NCBI GenBank assembly: GCA_947069175.1
Contig: CAMTDV010000003.1
Span: 82,437,978 to 82,501,977, forward strand
Reading direction: 5' to 3'
DNA length: 64,000 nt
Source of the DNA: Scalesia atractyloides
Lineage: Eukaryota; Streptophyta; Magnoliopsida; Asterales; Asteraceae
Shown here one piece after another: positions 11,050-23,542 of this stretch (position 1 is its first letter; each line of letters begins with the position of its first letter). Position numbers and translations under genes: made by a program. Under the pieces are notes generated by a model. The model was not told the origin of the DNA, did not search any database, and worked only from the letters and a program-made list of their open reading frames with translations.

Positions 11050-13416
11050 TGTAACACCCTTTGTATTTTAAATATAGTCTATTAAATACTAATAAGGACT
11101 AAAGGTGTCAACATGCTCAAACTGAGCCTCTAAGTGACTGTCTGATGTCAACATGCATAAATAACAGCCTCTGAGTGGCTGATATGTCAACATGCTTAAA
11201 TCATTAGCCTCTGGGTGACTGATATGTCAACATGCCCAGCTTCGATATCAGAGTCAACATGCTTATAATGGGCCTCTGAGTGATCCTTTACGAAGTCCTA
11301 ACTCTCATACGTACCATTTGATGGACGAGAGGGTTCAATTTTATATATATGTGAAAGTTGGATAATGGAGGGATTAAAAGTGTCAACATGTTAACTTATA
11401 CCTCTGAGTGACCTTTTAACGAACCGAGAGCTCGACAACGTCCGGGCATAATCTTGGGTATGCCAAAAATTGGCTACAGAGGGCTATATATGCCAAAAGG
11501 GTGTTTTAGAAGGTTTTAAGGATGTTTAATAAGTTGAGGGGCTAAATGTGGCAAATTTTGAAAACTGACATGGGGCGCTCGTGGGTGCAAGAGGCCTGTG
11601 TCTGCAGAAAGTTTGCTTGGCCTCCACACATATTGCCAAAAACCACTTTTTTCGAAACTATGGACTTTCAATCAGCTATGCCACATTTTAAGACACTTGT
11701 AAGCTCCTTCTTACACCCTTAAACACCTGGCATCACCTCCTTTGAGTTCTCCAACGATAAATAGGTGTCCAAGTTCACCCTTTAAACTTGCACCTTTCTT
11801 ATTCGTAACTCTTATCCCTCCTATGGAAGTTCCTAACTGAAAGGAGCATCCAACTTAGTTTTCTTGCATTCTAGGAACGTCTTGTAAGTGTTCCTTGCTC
11901 TTGCATTTTCGTTTATAGGCTTTTATAGCCAAAAGTCAAGCGTTTTACAGAAAACGCTTTGACTTTCGGTTAAGACCATTATGGTCCAGCCATTGTTTGT
12001 AATGAACATGGCGAAGTGATTGTAATAAGGTAGGTGTTAGTCCCTATAAAGGGCACCTCCTGAAGATCACGTTTACTAGACCAATTGACGGGTCAAAGTT
12101 AAGATATTAAAAAGTCAAACAAGCCTTTTTCGGAAAAATCATAAATTGATCTTATATAAGTTATGAAACCTGTTTTGACAATTAAACAAGTTGGTAATAA
12201 TTATTAGAACATGTAAGAACATGTCCGGCTTGTCAATTTCAGTTCTAGGGTCGGTTCGCAACCGAAAGTCGCAAAGTTTGACTTCTGCTTTGACTTTCGA
12301 TTCTGACCCGATTTAGATTAGTTAGCAACTGATCTAAGTTGTATTACGATCATAATATAATGTAGCATAACCCTCTGAGGTTATATTACATGATCATAAT
12401 CAGAATCTGAGTTTATGCGCAAGTTTCGCAATTATGCCATTTGACTAAATTGCCCTTTTGCATAAATCAAGGTTTTAATGATAATGAACTTGGAAATAAG
12501 TTCCCTACTGATATAATATTATAAGTAGGATTATTTGGGATGAAAAACCAGATTATAAACTGAGTTTCAAGCAGGTCCTTAAATTATGTCGATAAATGAC
12601 GATTTAGCCCTTGTGGCTCATTAAATGTTTTTGTGGCTAGTAAATCCGCATATTATTACCGCTTGGTCGGAAATGGGATCAATCGATGCCGGATTGTGGC
12701 TAGTAAATCCGCATATTCTGTTTTAATCAGTTTTGTTTGATAACTTAAACATCGGGGGTTAACTACCGTATCGTGGATATCCTCTGCTCATTACAATAGA
12801 AATGGCCACGACCTTAGCGCGGGTGTAGGCATACACCCATAGACGCTCAAAAATGCAGTCCCACAAGGTTGGGAGGAATTGACTCCTTCGTGAGTCCAAA
12901 GTGGTATGTATGTTAATCATGTCTCGGTCTCCGTACTGGGCCCTGTATGTATGGACAAACATGTAAATCTGTTAACAAGGTTGGACGGTCAACTTTCCCA
13001 AGTTATATAAAGATTTTGTGCTGATACGCATTTAAAACATTTTTGAAATGATTTCAAAATGAGTCAGTTGGGTGTATTTACCAGCGAAAGCTAACGTATT
13101 TTCAAAAGACTAAGCTTGCATGTACAACACGAAAATAGGCTGGAAGTGCTCGGTAGTGATAGAGGATCTTGCAAATCCTAGATCTGCCCAAAGTCTGTTT
13201 TATATTCTTTCCATGTACAATTTATGATCCGCATGTGGATCTTACGAGCCTGTATATTATTTTGTACTTTGGACATTTGGTTTGTAATAGTAATTTTACT
13301 CCAAGACTTCCGTTGTGCCGTGCTTAATTGACAATGATGTTATCAACTGACATCACGATACTCTCCACCCGGGCACACCGGTGTATGGATTTAAGTTGGA
13401 AAACCGGGGTGTGACA
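11050..13416 (+). mobile_element. Solo LTR, 2367 bp, exact 5-bp target duplication
   Basis: Starts TGTAACACCC and ends GGGGTGTGACA, inverted-like ends in the Gypsy style. It is bracketed by ATCTT at 11045-11049 and ATCTT at 13417-13421. No polyprotein or primer site lies next to it, so it is a solo LTR left by LTR-LTR recombination. A direct-repeat cluster lies at 11107-11395. Orientation follows the TGTAACAC start and could be the other way. Confidence 0.85.
11107..11395 (+). repeat. GTCAACATGC repeats, about 40-bp period
   Basis: GTCAACATG starts at 11107, 11147, 11186, 11226, 11253 and 11382. Most units also carry CCTCTGAGTGACTG. The first three periods are 40, 39 and 40 bp. They lie near the LTR start, where enhancer-like repeats are common; function is inferred only. 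Confidence 0.85.
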
Positions 13417-13421
13417 ATCTT

Positions 13422-14515
13422 AAAGCATCCCAATAACTAGTTGTCAGGCCAATTGGTTACTTGTGTCAAATGCTTTGCGGATATCTGATGATATATCATT
13501 CTCGATTGTTTGATGCTACACAAATGTTCATCCGAGCTTTGGAACATCGTCGTATCGAAGTTCTTTTGTAAAGCATTAACTAAGCCACTAGATTTGATGA
13601 GAAAATATCCAGAAGTATAAGTCTAGAACATCCCCTTCCAAATATCTGCTTTGAGAAACCAAGCTCGAGGATCACCATTGTTGTATATAGGGAAAATGAT
13701 CTTTGTTGAGGGTCGGCACTGGTTATTCCTCTATGAGGAGTTACCCTAATCATTGCGCCCTGGCCCATTGTGATTCTTCCATTTAGAAATTGCATGGTTT
13801 TAAGGGATGCAACATCACAATTAAGAGTTTCCATAGATTCTAAGCAAGATGCGAGTGTTGCCAATTGGGTGGCTATCTGATAAAAACTTGAACAACCACT
13901 TTCGGGATTACTCCAGGTAGAAGGTTCATTTTGATTTCCCGGCGATGGAACCAATGATAAGGATTGAGAACAACATCAAAATAAAACAAAAGCCTGCTTA
14001 TACTACTACTATAGACAATTTTGCATTTGCTCCTATTTCAAATCGAACTGTTCCCGCTCAATGAGCTCTTCCCACTAATAGGATGCGACCAAAGATCAAT
14101 TGCGACCGGATTAAAGTGTGGTCTAGGTCTGGGTCGATCCAGTTATGTTTCCTGGAGTAGACTTTTTGTAGTAGGGTTGTATTAGAAACCAATTTTCAAA
14201 ATTAATTCTTGGTTAATAACATATATTAATAATTAGAATAATATTCACCGTAATTCAATACGATTTGTTTTAATACAATTTGTTATAACTTCAAATTTCA
14301 TCATTTTATTTTATTTATCCCATAACATCTCTATTACTAAATGTTATAGCCCAAACACGAGAAACACTTGAAAAGACTAGTCTAATGGGTAAAGGAGAAA
14401 TTTTGATCTATAAGTTGCATATCTGTTGCCTGTAAAACATAGTAATACAACTCTCATACCTTAAAATGGTTTCTATTAGTAACAAAAAGCATCGTTATTT
14501 TTTTTTGCAAGAATA
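13422..14515. other. No gene recognised
   Basis: An open frame on - at 13580-13954 encodes 124 residues with no recognisable motif. The rest is AT-rich and featureless. With 10.85-11.04 kb it forms the original sequence split by the solo LTR. Confidence 0.4.
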
Positions 14516-14523
14516 TGCCTAAC

Positions 14524-14740
14524 GAGGGCTTCAACCGAATCAAACATTCAGTGAATAGTCTGTGAACCGTTCGACGGGAAGTTCTTTGTGTTCATCCGTA
14601 TAATGAAAGAACAAACACAAACAAGAAATTTCATTTGTTTAATTAAAGAAATGAACATGAACAAACATCGCCTTTGTTCATTCATGTTCGTGAACATTCG
14701 GTAATGTGTTCGTTTATGTTTGTTTGTGTTTGATAGTTCA
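14524..14740 (+). mobile_element. hAT-type MITE, left part
   Basis: Left half of a small non-autonomous element split by the Gypsy nest. It begins GAGGGCTTCAACCGAA; the right half (30125-30226) ends, read on -, with TAGGGCTCCGAACGAA. Flanks are TGCCTAAC (14516-14523) and TGGCTAAC (30227-30234), 7 of 8 bases alike, as for an 8-bp hAT target duplication. Internal words (GTTCGTTTGTGTTTG, AACAAACACAAACAAG) occur in both halves in opposite orientation. Confidence 0.7.
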
Positions 14741-14783
14741 TGGTCGCGCCTCGCGTTTCCGCCTTGGGCTGGGTGTGACAGAT

Positions 14784-14795
14784 TGGTATCAGAGC
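14784..14795 (+). other. Primer-binding site, initiator Met tRNA type
   Basis: TGGTATCAGAGC follows three bases after the LTR end at 14780. This is the usual plant LTR-retrotransposon site complementary to the 3' end of initiator tRNA-Met. It fixes the LTR/internal border and the + orientation. Confidence 0.9.
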
Positions 14796-14920
14796 CTTGA
14801 TTATAGTGGATTAGGATTCGGTCTCGAGTCTAGACTATAATCTCATCTCTAGGGTGCTCGCACGAAACATTTTAACTTACATGAAATGTTTTCAATGCAT
14901 TGCATTTCATCCATGGGTTG

Positions 14921-15135
14921 GTCTACGTGTCGTAGACAGGTTTCATGGTTTTGTCTATGTGGTGTAGACGGGTTTCATGGTTTTGTCTATGTCGTATACA
15001 CGGGTTTCATGGTTTTGTCTATGTGGTATAGACGGGGTTTTCATGGTTTGTCTATGTAATATAGACGGGTTTCATGGTTTTGTCTATGTGGTATAGGAGG
15101 GTTTCATGGTTTTGTCTACATGGAATAGACGGGTT
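14921..15135 (+). repeat. Seven leader repeats, each with a GTCTAY-RTAGAC hairpin
   Basis: Tandem ~36-bp units joined by GGGTTTCATGGTTTT, starting about 125 bases after the primer site. Unit 1 (14921-14937) is GTCTACGTGTCGTAGAC, a perfect 7-bp stem with a 3-base loop. Later units read GTCTATGTGGTATAGAC, so the C-G pair of unit 1 becomes T-A with the stem kept. Two units are damaged. The untranslated leader position would suit an RNA signal, for example packaging; that is inference. Confidence 0.85.
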
Positions 15136-15218
15136 AGTCGGACTATGAAGTTTATGTGATTAATATATATAATTTTTGTATATATAAATATATATGTTTC
15201 ATACAGATTATATTGCCA

Positions 15219-17290
15219 CGTCATGATGTCTTCATCTTCGAACCCTATGGTTATTCTTCACTCGGAAGATGAGTATATTGACCTCGTGTCTTATGAAGGG
15301 CTTACGGTGGACGCGGTTCTTAAGTTGCACCCCTGAGCTTTGTTTAGGAGGAGGTGGCTGATTTCCCCTATGATGCGGAGATGCCTGACTTCGGTAATGA
15401 CAAGGAGGTTGAGGTCGTAGCCAAGGTGGCGACGTCATGTAGTTAGGGAAGTTGTTTTTGGTGTTCTGTTAGTTAGGATGGTATCCTCTATGTAATTATG
15501 GGCTAGGATGCAGTCATTGTGACGGTGCCCCTCCACTTGTTCTTGTTATGGATTTTCTCTACTTCTGTTTTGTCTGACACCGTGACATCCCACGAGTTAG
15601 GGAAACGGGTGTTAGCGTGTGGGCCATCACATATGTCCCTTCTGTGTTGAAAGTAGGCGGGTCATCGTGCCTCGTCTCCTGTTGATCATTTAAGTTTCGA
15701 ACGAGAGGACACTTGGATGACCATCCAAGACATTTTATTATTACGGGTGCACACGTAATCATAACTTGCGGTGCATGAGAATCTTTGTGGACTATGCAGG
15801 TCAAACTAAGGATCACTATTTGTTTGAAATTGTAAAGTTTTTACTTGAGATTCAATTTCCATTTGATAGAACGCTTATTAGGGTGAGCGCCATAACACCC
15901 TACAATGTGGGAAATCTACCCTTGTTTGTTAAGGTGCCTAGAATTCTATCTATATTCCATTTAGTTGAGACTCGGTATCTATGCGAACGAAATAGGTTAG
16001 CCATCCAGAGGAATTTCTCCTCAACATTGGGATTCTCGTACTTGGGATAGTTCCCTAGTAAGTGTAGTACCTTACCTCATTGTGATGATAAACTTCATCA
16101 TTTGGTATTCATTTTTGGGGTAGAATGGCGCGAGCCATGTTGTAACTCCTTTATCGCATTTTATCAGACCTCTACAAAGATTCTAGTAATCTGTTGGAGC
16201 TCGTGGAACTCAGGTGTTCATGATGTACTCGTCGCATGGGTTAGTACAATGAAGGAGTTCCTTGTTTTAGACGATCAAGGTCCAAAGACTATGGAATACA
16301 TGTTGTGAGAGCGGTTGGGACCGCATGGCGTTCCCCTTCCAGTGGGTTGTTGTTTCATTTAGGTGTGCGAGTGATACCCGCAAGACGTACTATACATTAG
16401 GGTTGCGGATGTTCGTGTTATGGATTGTTGTGGTTGAGGCTGTCCTTGTTTTGGTTATCCTTGTTGGGGAGGTTGAATATAGCAATGCTCTCATTGTAGA
16501 TTGTTTTTGTCGTTTGTGACATTCTTGCACTCAGGGTTGCTTTGATTATGACCAGCGACGTGATTTTGGGGTTTCTACGACCGATTGTATTCCTAATCCT
16601 TATGCGCATGGTTGACTATATTATTATAAATATATGTCTAAGACTTCTCTAGGGCAGAAGGTGCGATAGGCTTGCCCGATGGATAGAAATGACGAGGTCG
16701 GTTTTCGTGTCAGCAAGTGCACCCTTGAGAAAACAGTTGTGTTTGTGACATGCCTTTGGTTGAAAAGGCATTAACTTGTTGGGATCTTCACGTACAAAAT
16801 TTAGGGAGTGATGTTGCATATGGGTTTTTATAATAAGAACTCAAGAATCTTATGCGAGAGGAAGCGCCGATGTTAACGATTTCATGAGCTATCAAGAATC
16901 CTTCATTATTTCGTTATGCCAAGTTTAAGAAAGATTGAACGACACATTTGGGGTTTGGCACCTCAAATTCATAGCATGATTATCTCCTCCCACCTCACGA
17001 CCATTAGGAGTGCGGCGAGTCTTACGAGTAGACTTCCCAAAGACGTGTACATATGGGAACATTGTCTAAGAAGGGTGGTTATAAAAAGGATTCGGTTGAT
17101 GAATCCGAAGGATCTGAAAAAGGAAATCGTCCAAGTTCAAAAAGGGTATTACCCCAAGAAAGAACAAGGCTGTTTTGAGTGTAGCTCGAAGAGTCACTTT
17201 AAGCAAGAATGCCTTAAGTTGAATCCAGCTAGAGGACGAGCGTTTGTGATTATAGCTTTGGATGCTCGACAAGATCCAAATGTGTCATGA
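15219..17290 (+). pseudogene. Gypsy gag, degenerate, with zinc knuckle
   Basis: A possible start lies at 15222-15224 (MSSSSNPMVI), stopping within 40 codons. The middle (15.5-16.8 kb) cannot be read as gag by eye. The end is clear: 16916-17290 is open for 124 residues, includes TTIRSAASLTSRL, and carries a CCHC zinc knuckle CFECSSKSHFKQEC (C-x2-C-x4-H-x4-C) at 17169-17210. The knuckle binds genomic RNA in particles. It leads directly into protease. Confidence 0.7.
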
Positions 17291-19400
17291 GTACGTTTCT
17301 GCTCAATAATCAATATATATATCAATTCTTTTGATACCGGTGCTAATCTTAGCTTTGTTTTTTCGGAGTTTAAGCATGTGTTAAGTTTAGAGTCTAGTAA
17401 GTTAGACATACCTTATCCTATCAAGTTAGCTAATAGAAATTTGGTTAAGTCATGTGTAGTTATGAAAGGTTGCACATTTTGTTTGTGTGACCAGGAATGT
17501 AGTTTAGATCTTCTACCAGTTTGGTTGGGTAGTCTCAATGTAGTAGTTGTCATGGATTGGTTGTCAAACAATCATGCCGAGGTGGTTTGTCATGAAAAGA
17601 TAATTCGTATTCCTTTCCTAACAAAGAAACACTCTTGGTTATGGAAATAGACGTGGAACTTCATTGCAAATAATTACTTCTATAAAGGCCCACAAGTGTC
17701 TGCAGGAGGGTTTCTTCGTATTCTTGGCGCACGTAGTGGATAAGAAGGCCGAGGAGCCTAAACTCGAGGATATTTCTATTGTGAGGGAATTCCCCGAAGT
17801 ATTTGCTGAAGCATTGTCAGGATTGGCCTTAAACGACAAGTTGAGTTTCGTATCGACTTGGTCCTTGGAGCAGCGCCTGTAGCTAAATCTCCATACTGTT
17901 TGACTCTATCGGAATTGCAAGAATTGTCTAATCAACTGCAATAGTTGTTAGACAAGGGTTTTATTTGACCAATTTTCTCTCCTTGGGGAGCTCCGGTCCT
18001 TGATGTAAAAAAAAGAAGATGGAACTTTCCGCATATGTATTGATTATCGAGAGTTAAACAAGCTCACTATTAAGAATCAGTATCCTTTACCAAGGATCGA
18101 TGACTTGTTTGACCAACTTCAAGGTTCTAGATTTTATTCTGAGATCAACTTGAGATCGGGTTATCATTAGTTACGAATTCAAGAGGAAAGCATTCACAAG
18201 ACGACGTTCTGGACTAGTTAAGGTCATTACGAGTTTCTTGTCATGGCGTTTGGTGTGACGAATGCGCCGACAATATTTATGGATTTAATGAATTGTGTGT
18301 GCAAGCCATACTTTGATAAATCTGTGATCGTATTTATTGATGATATAAATAGATTCACAATCTAAGGAGGAACACAATCAACATTTAAGACTTATTCTTG
18401 AATTGTTGAAGAATGAAAGTTATACGCGAAGCTTTCTAAGTGCGAATTTTTTATTCGCAAGGTTCAGTTCTCCGTCACGTAGTGAATGAGAAAGGGATTC
18501 ATGTCGATCCATCCAAGATCGCGGCTATAAAGAACTGGGAAGCGCCAAAGTCTCCAATGGATTGCGTCAATTTCAAGGATTGGCAAGGTACTATCGACTA
18601 TTCATTGAGAATTTCTCAAAGATAGCCCACCTCAAACCGCCTTCACCCAAAAAGATAGGAAGTTTGACTGGGAGATAAACAAGAATCAACATTTCAGTTA
18701 CTTCAGGAGAAACTTTGTGGTGCTCCAATTTTGTCACTCCATGATGGTATGGATGATTTTGTGGTTTATTGTGATGTGTCGCATCAAGGTCTAGGTTGCG
18801 TATTGATGCAACCGGACAAAGTCATCTTGTATGCGTCCCGTCAGTTAAAGGTTCACAAGAAAAATTACGTTACCCATTAATTGGAAATGGGTGTGGTAGT
18901 GTTCACTTTGAAGATTTGGCGACATCTTTATGGATTATAAGAGTCTTCAACATATATTTGATCAAAAGGTATTAAATATGCTCCAACATCGTTGGGTGGA
19001 ATTGTTGAATGACAACGATTGTGAGATAAAGTATCATCCGGGCAAGGTGAATATGGTTGCGGACGCCTTGAGTCAGAAAGAACGGGTTAAGACTTTACGT
19101 GTTCGTGCTAGGACTAACGATTCAAACGAACCTCACTTCTCGTATTCGTGATGCACAACGTGAAGCCCTTAAACCAGAGTTCATTAGCGAAGAATCCTTG
19201 CGAGGTATGGAATAACAATTGGAACCAGAGAAAGATGAGACGTTGTATTTCATAGGTCATGTTTTGGTTCCATTGTTTGGCGGGTTACGTGATCTAGTTT
19301 TAGATGAAGCCCATAAGTCTAAGTATTCGATTCGTCTAGGTGTCGATAAGAACATTAAATCGAATGCATTATCATGTGTTTGTCATGAACATAGATAAAA
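17291..19400 (+). pseudogene. Gypsy pol: protease, RT, RNase H, integrase start
   Basis: Aspartic protease: FDTGANLSFV at about 17322-17351, followed by VVVMDWLSNNHA and KIIRIPF. RT from about 17880: [11 protein letters not shown] (18036-18067), the palm segment with FIDD near 18330-18345, and HVVNEKGIHVDPSKI at 18476-18520. RNase H about 18690-19070: [13 protein letters not shown], a degenerate DHKSLQHIFDQ, and YHPGKVNMVADALS. Integrase is limited to its first segment (19111-19360). At least five frameshifts or stops occur. It shows much more decay than the Gypsy element nested in it. Confidence 0.8.
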
Positions 19401-19928
19401 ACATAATACGAATATAAAAGTATCGTATTTTCCATTTTATTACGTATATGTTATTTTATAAATAAATAACCTCTATACTTACCATTATCACCAAGCTATG
19501 TACTTTTGAGTGTGTATTTCTTGAAAGTATTTAGATGTTATATTAGTGGACAAGATCAAATTTTATATCATTCTTTTCACCAACCCGAATCCCCGCCCAT
19601 ACCCACTTACGGTCAAAGACCATGCCACACTCCCATCCTTTGGGTTTTGCTTGTAAATTTGGAGTTAAAAGCCATGGTTGTTGTATGGGATTTTGAAATC
19701 CATGATGATCTAATATATTTTGATGTATGAACTTTTAGAAACTTCACAATCTCATTTATCACTTTCAAAATACAAGGCAACAATCTCATTTTTTTTCCTT
19801 CTTGAAACCTACGGCACCACCATTCCTTCCACATTCTTTCACTTTTCAATCACTTAACACAAAAGTCCTAGTTTGATCATTATACTTTAAGGTGTGTTTG
19901 AAGAATATGTGCTTAACAAGGAGCTACA
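19401..19928 (+). mobile_element. Probable 3' LTR of the older Gypsy element, left part
   Basis: Non-coding, AT-rich DNA after the last integrase match. It continues at 29160 past the nested element, since CTACA at 19924-19928 is duplicated at 29155-29159. Where the 3' end of the internal region stops and the LTR starts is not visible. An open frame at 19506-19730 has no recognisable product. Confidence 0.4.
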
Positions 19929-21089
19929 TGACGTGTGGTCGTTGTCACACGCAAATTTAATCCCAAAACTGCTACAGCTAGCGGTAAGTGGGTATCGAAC
20001 ACAAGGATTTGTGGAACTAATGCTATCAAAAGGTTGTACTATTGTACTCATTACCTAGTTTGCACAAATTTAATTTAGATTTTCGATTAATGGATTTAGA
20101 CTTTAACTACTTAATGATTCAAAGATTGGTTCTTTTAACTGATTAATAAGAAATGATCACCTCGGGTTTCCGGTTCAAAACACATGTGTTTCAATTTTAC
20201 TAGAAAGAGTCACATAGACATGACTCGTGTTTGGTTAACTATTTGTGATAAAAGGGAACAAAGTACTCGGATTGAAATGCGAGGTCGTTACCCGATGACC
20301 AATTGATTAATACCCAACCCGTATACCTTCCTGTAATATCTTGATTGTCAACGACACCAAGAACATACGAAATAAGCAATAAGCACGATATCAACCAACA
20401 ACTTACAAACAATCAATCAACACCGTAATCACAATAACATAGCAATTATTCTAGAGATAAGTAAATTGAAACACAATTGTTTACCGAACCTTCCACACAA
20501 GATGATCACCGAAATGTTTAGCCACTCATGTTCTCACAATCAAACAAACTTCAATTGTCTTGTTCATACGAATCAAACACACCAAAATATTGTTTAGAAC
20601 TTGTTAGAATCAATGAAAAACACTCAAAATCACCTCCTATTTTCTATGCAACTCGTACCAATCATTGAAAATGTGAAAAGACTCCATAACTCAGCTTAAA
20701 TTGGGCAATTACAACTTTCCCGTAGCTCACCACCGTAAGCTACGGTGCCCACCGTAGCTTACGGTGGGCAATTTTCCGTTATGGCTCTGATTGTCTGTCT
20801 TACGGTGGTCATTTGAGGGTGGACTCCACCGTAAGCTACAGTGGCCATCGTAGCTTACGGTGGTCAGCAGAAATTCCCCATTTGGCCCTTCGTTCAATCT
20901 CTTGAGTCCCATCTTCAATTAGGCCCTTGAAAATACCCGATAAAGCACCTTTAAACTCCCTCATTATGCTCTTCGGTACCTGAAAAGCCAAACACACCAT
21001 AGACATCAAATCATAACAAATAAACTTTTAAAGAATGGAATATTTATCATTTTAACGCACTTACGGGTTGTCCAAAAGACCACCCGTCA
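19929..21089 (-). repeat. 3' LTR of the Athila/Tat-like element
   Basis: 1161 bp, starting TGACGTGTGG and ending CACCCGTCA on +. Nearly the same as the LTR at 27992-29154; differences include GCTACAGC against GCTAGTAGC near the start and several single bases. It carries two pairs of CACCGTAAGCTACGGTG-type inverted repeats at 20731-20766 and 20827-20865. Confidence 0.93.
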
Positions 21090-21502
21090 CATCCCCGCAC
21101 TTAAACGTTGCTTGCCCCAAGCAACCATTTCACAAAATTTTTAAACAAACAAGTGATCATCATATAAACCAAACACAAACAAGTTGCCTCGTTATCAACT
21201 TTTACCATCATAACACATAACACACCCCTCACTAAACTCTTCTTTCGGTGACAAAGTAACACTAGCAAGATTGTGCTAGATCACTCAATATAAGTGTGGA
21301 AATGTGTGACAATAAGCTTGAATAACAATCGAGTCTTTACCTACAAATCATCTAACATGCTCGTGAATCAGAAGGACTTTCGGGTTGTAATGAGGCTATG
21401 TGTATAGGTGGGAATTGGTGGGAAATATTCATGTAGCTTGCTTAATCGACCCGGTTCATTATTACATCAACATGAAAAACAAACACAATTTGTACAACTA
21501 AC

Positions 21503-21541
21503 TTCCTTCTCCTTTCTCTTTTTTTTCTCTTTTTTTTTCTA
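21503..21541 (-). other. Internal polypurine tract
   Basis: On + this is a C/T run (TTCTCCTTTCTCTTTTTTTT and on); on - it is a 30+ base purine tract about 410 bases before the 3' LTR. A shorter purine tract (GTGCGGGGATG) touches the LTR at 21090-21100 and is the likelier primer for plus-strand synthesis. Confidence 0.6.
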
Positions 21542-21749
21542 TGAAATAAAAACAAGGAACAATAACCTATTTTAATACCACCCCCTTTAAGAATCCGTGT
21601 TGTCCTCAACACCGTGTGCGAGAAATTTCGAAAAACTTCCCCACACTTGTTTCAAACACAATTCAACAAGTACGGATAAAGACACAAAACAAACTAAACA
21701 CCTAAACAACAACAAAGTATTTTACAATACCAAACCTGGGCCTTTTGCA

Positions 21750-23083
21750 TTAATTCTCGTCCAAGGGCCGTAAGATGTAGCCCACTTTATCTAGTTCAAG
21801 ATGCTTGATGTCATTCCCCTCTAAGTACGGTTTGAGCCGATGCCCATTCACCGTTTGCTTCTTGTTGGTCCGCTCATCCAAGATATCAACATCTCCAAAC
21901 CTTCCCACACTTGTAATAACATATGGGCCCATCCACTTGCTCTTTAGCTTGCTCGCGAACATCTTCAACCTTGAATTGAACAACCATACCTTTTGACCCG
22001 TTTCAAAAACTCGCTTCCGAATTTTTGCATCGTTAACCTTCTTGAGTTTATCCTTGTATGCAGCTGCACATTCATATGCTTCATCTCGAATCTCTTCGAT
22101 CTCACTCAATTGAAGTTTCCGGATCTTTCCCGCTTCATCGTAATCAGCTTTTACCTTCTTAATGGCCCAATGCGCTCTATACGCCAACTCCATTGGTAAA
22201 TGGCACCCCTTCCCAAACACCATCCGATAAGGGGTCGTACCAATAGGAGTCTTGTAAGCCGTGCGGTATGCCCACAACGCATCATCCAATTTACTTGCCC
22301 AATCGTTTCTGTCTGTTCGCACCATTTTCATTAGAATTTCTTTGATCTGACGGTTAGACACTTCGACCTGTCCACTGGTTTGTGGATGATATGGTGTGGC
22401 AACGCGGTGATTCACATTATATCTCTTCAATAATTTGCCAAAATTAAAATTCTTGAAATGCGAACCGCCATCACTGATTATAACACGTGGAATTCCAAAA
22501 CGAGCAAAAATATTCGATTGCACAAACTTACATACAACCGAATGATCATTAGTCCGCATCGGTATGGCTTCAATCCACTTCGAAACATAGTCCACGGCCA
22601 CCAATATATATAAAAATCCATTTGAACTTGGAAACGGCCCCATGAAGTCTATCCCCCACACATCAAAGATTTCTACTACCAAGATAGGTTGCATAGGCAT
22701 TTCGTCCCTCTTTGAAATACTCCCCAACTTATGGCAATTCAGACAATTCCGGGCAAACTCACATGCGTCTTTAAAAATTATGGGCCAATAGAACCCACAC
22801 GTGAGCACCCGGTACCCCGTCTTATGACCGCTAAAGTGTCCCCCACAAGCGGAGAGTGAGCATGGGTTAAGATTTCAACCACTTCCGATTCCGGAACACA
22901 CCTTCTGATTACCTGATCAGGCCCAATTTTGAACAAGTCCGGTTCATCCCAAATATACTGTTTAACTTGTGCCATGAACTGTTGTCGTCTTCTCTTTGTC
23001 CAATGTTCGGGAATAGCACCCGTGGCCAAATAATTTACGTAATGTGCATACCACGGAGTCGTAGAAGTAGAGACAACGAGCAA
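21750..23083 (-). pseudogene. Athila/Tat-like integrase
   Basis: The core is open for 352 residues at 22808-21750. The DDE triad is visible: D54 in WGIDFMGPF, D113 in IISDGGSHF, E149 in SGQVEVSNR. The upstream piece at 23083-22778 supplies the spacer and zinc-finger region (HH near THAHSPL, CC in NCLNCHKLG), but a frameshift at about 22.83 kb separates it from the core. It joins element DNA to the target, leaving the 5-bp duplication seen here. The core domain looks intact, consistent with recent insertion. Confidence 0.92.
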
Positions 23084-23115
23084 CTGTTCATCCGGAAATC
23101 GTTCATTAATCTCAC

Positions 23116-23542
23116 TTAGATCATCAGCCCTTCAACCAAAATCCGAGACAAGTGGTCGGCCACCACATTTTCACTTCTCTTTTTGTCTCGAATCTCTAAG
23201 TCGAATTCTTGCAATAAAAGTACCCATTGAATCAACCGAGGTTTAGCATCCTTCTTTTCCATTAAATACCGCACCGCGCTATGATCAGAATAAACCACCA
23301 CTTTGCTCCCCCAAATATATGACCGGAGCTTATCCAAGGCATACACCACCGCTAATAATTCTTTCTCGGTTGTGGTGTAATTCAGTTACGCCTAGGATAG
23401 AGTTTTGCTTGCATAATAGTTCGCCACCGGTTTTTATCAACCCTTTGCCCCAAAACCGCACCATAGTTGTATCGCTGGCGTCGCACATGATTTCAAACGG
23501 TTTTGACCAATCCAGTGGCTGCAAGATAGGGGCCTTCACCAA
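23116..23542 (-). pseudogene. Athila/Tat-like RNase H domain
   Basis: Two overlapping frames: 23542-23330 (PFEIMCDASDTTM) and 23349-23116 ([29 protein letters not shown]). Together they make an RNase H with its acidic positions visible, broken by a frameshift near 23.37 kb. It would remove RNA from the RNA-DNA hybrid during reverse transcription. Confidence 0.88.

Noticed and set aside
13580..13954. 124-residue open frame on -
   Set aside because: No recognisable domain, splice context or similarity; kept only as a note in the intergenic entry.
14921..15135. CRISPR array
   Set aside because: Regular hairpin repeats, but in a plant retrotransposon leader with no variable spacers or cas genes.
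21090..21749. Envelope-like gene of the Athila-type element
   Set aside because: No long frame on - between integrase and the 3' LTR; only purine-rich tracts.
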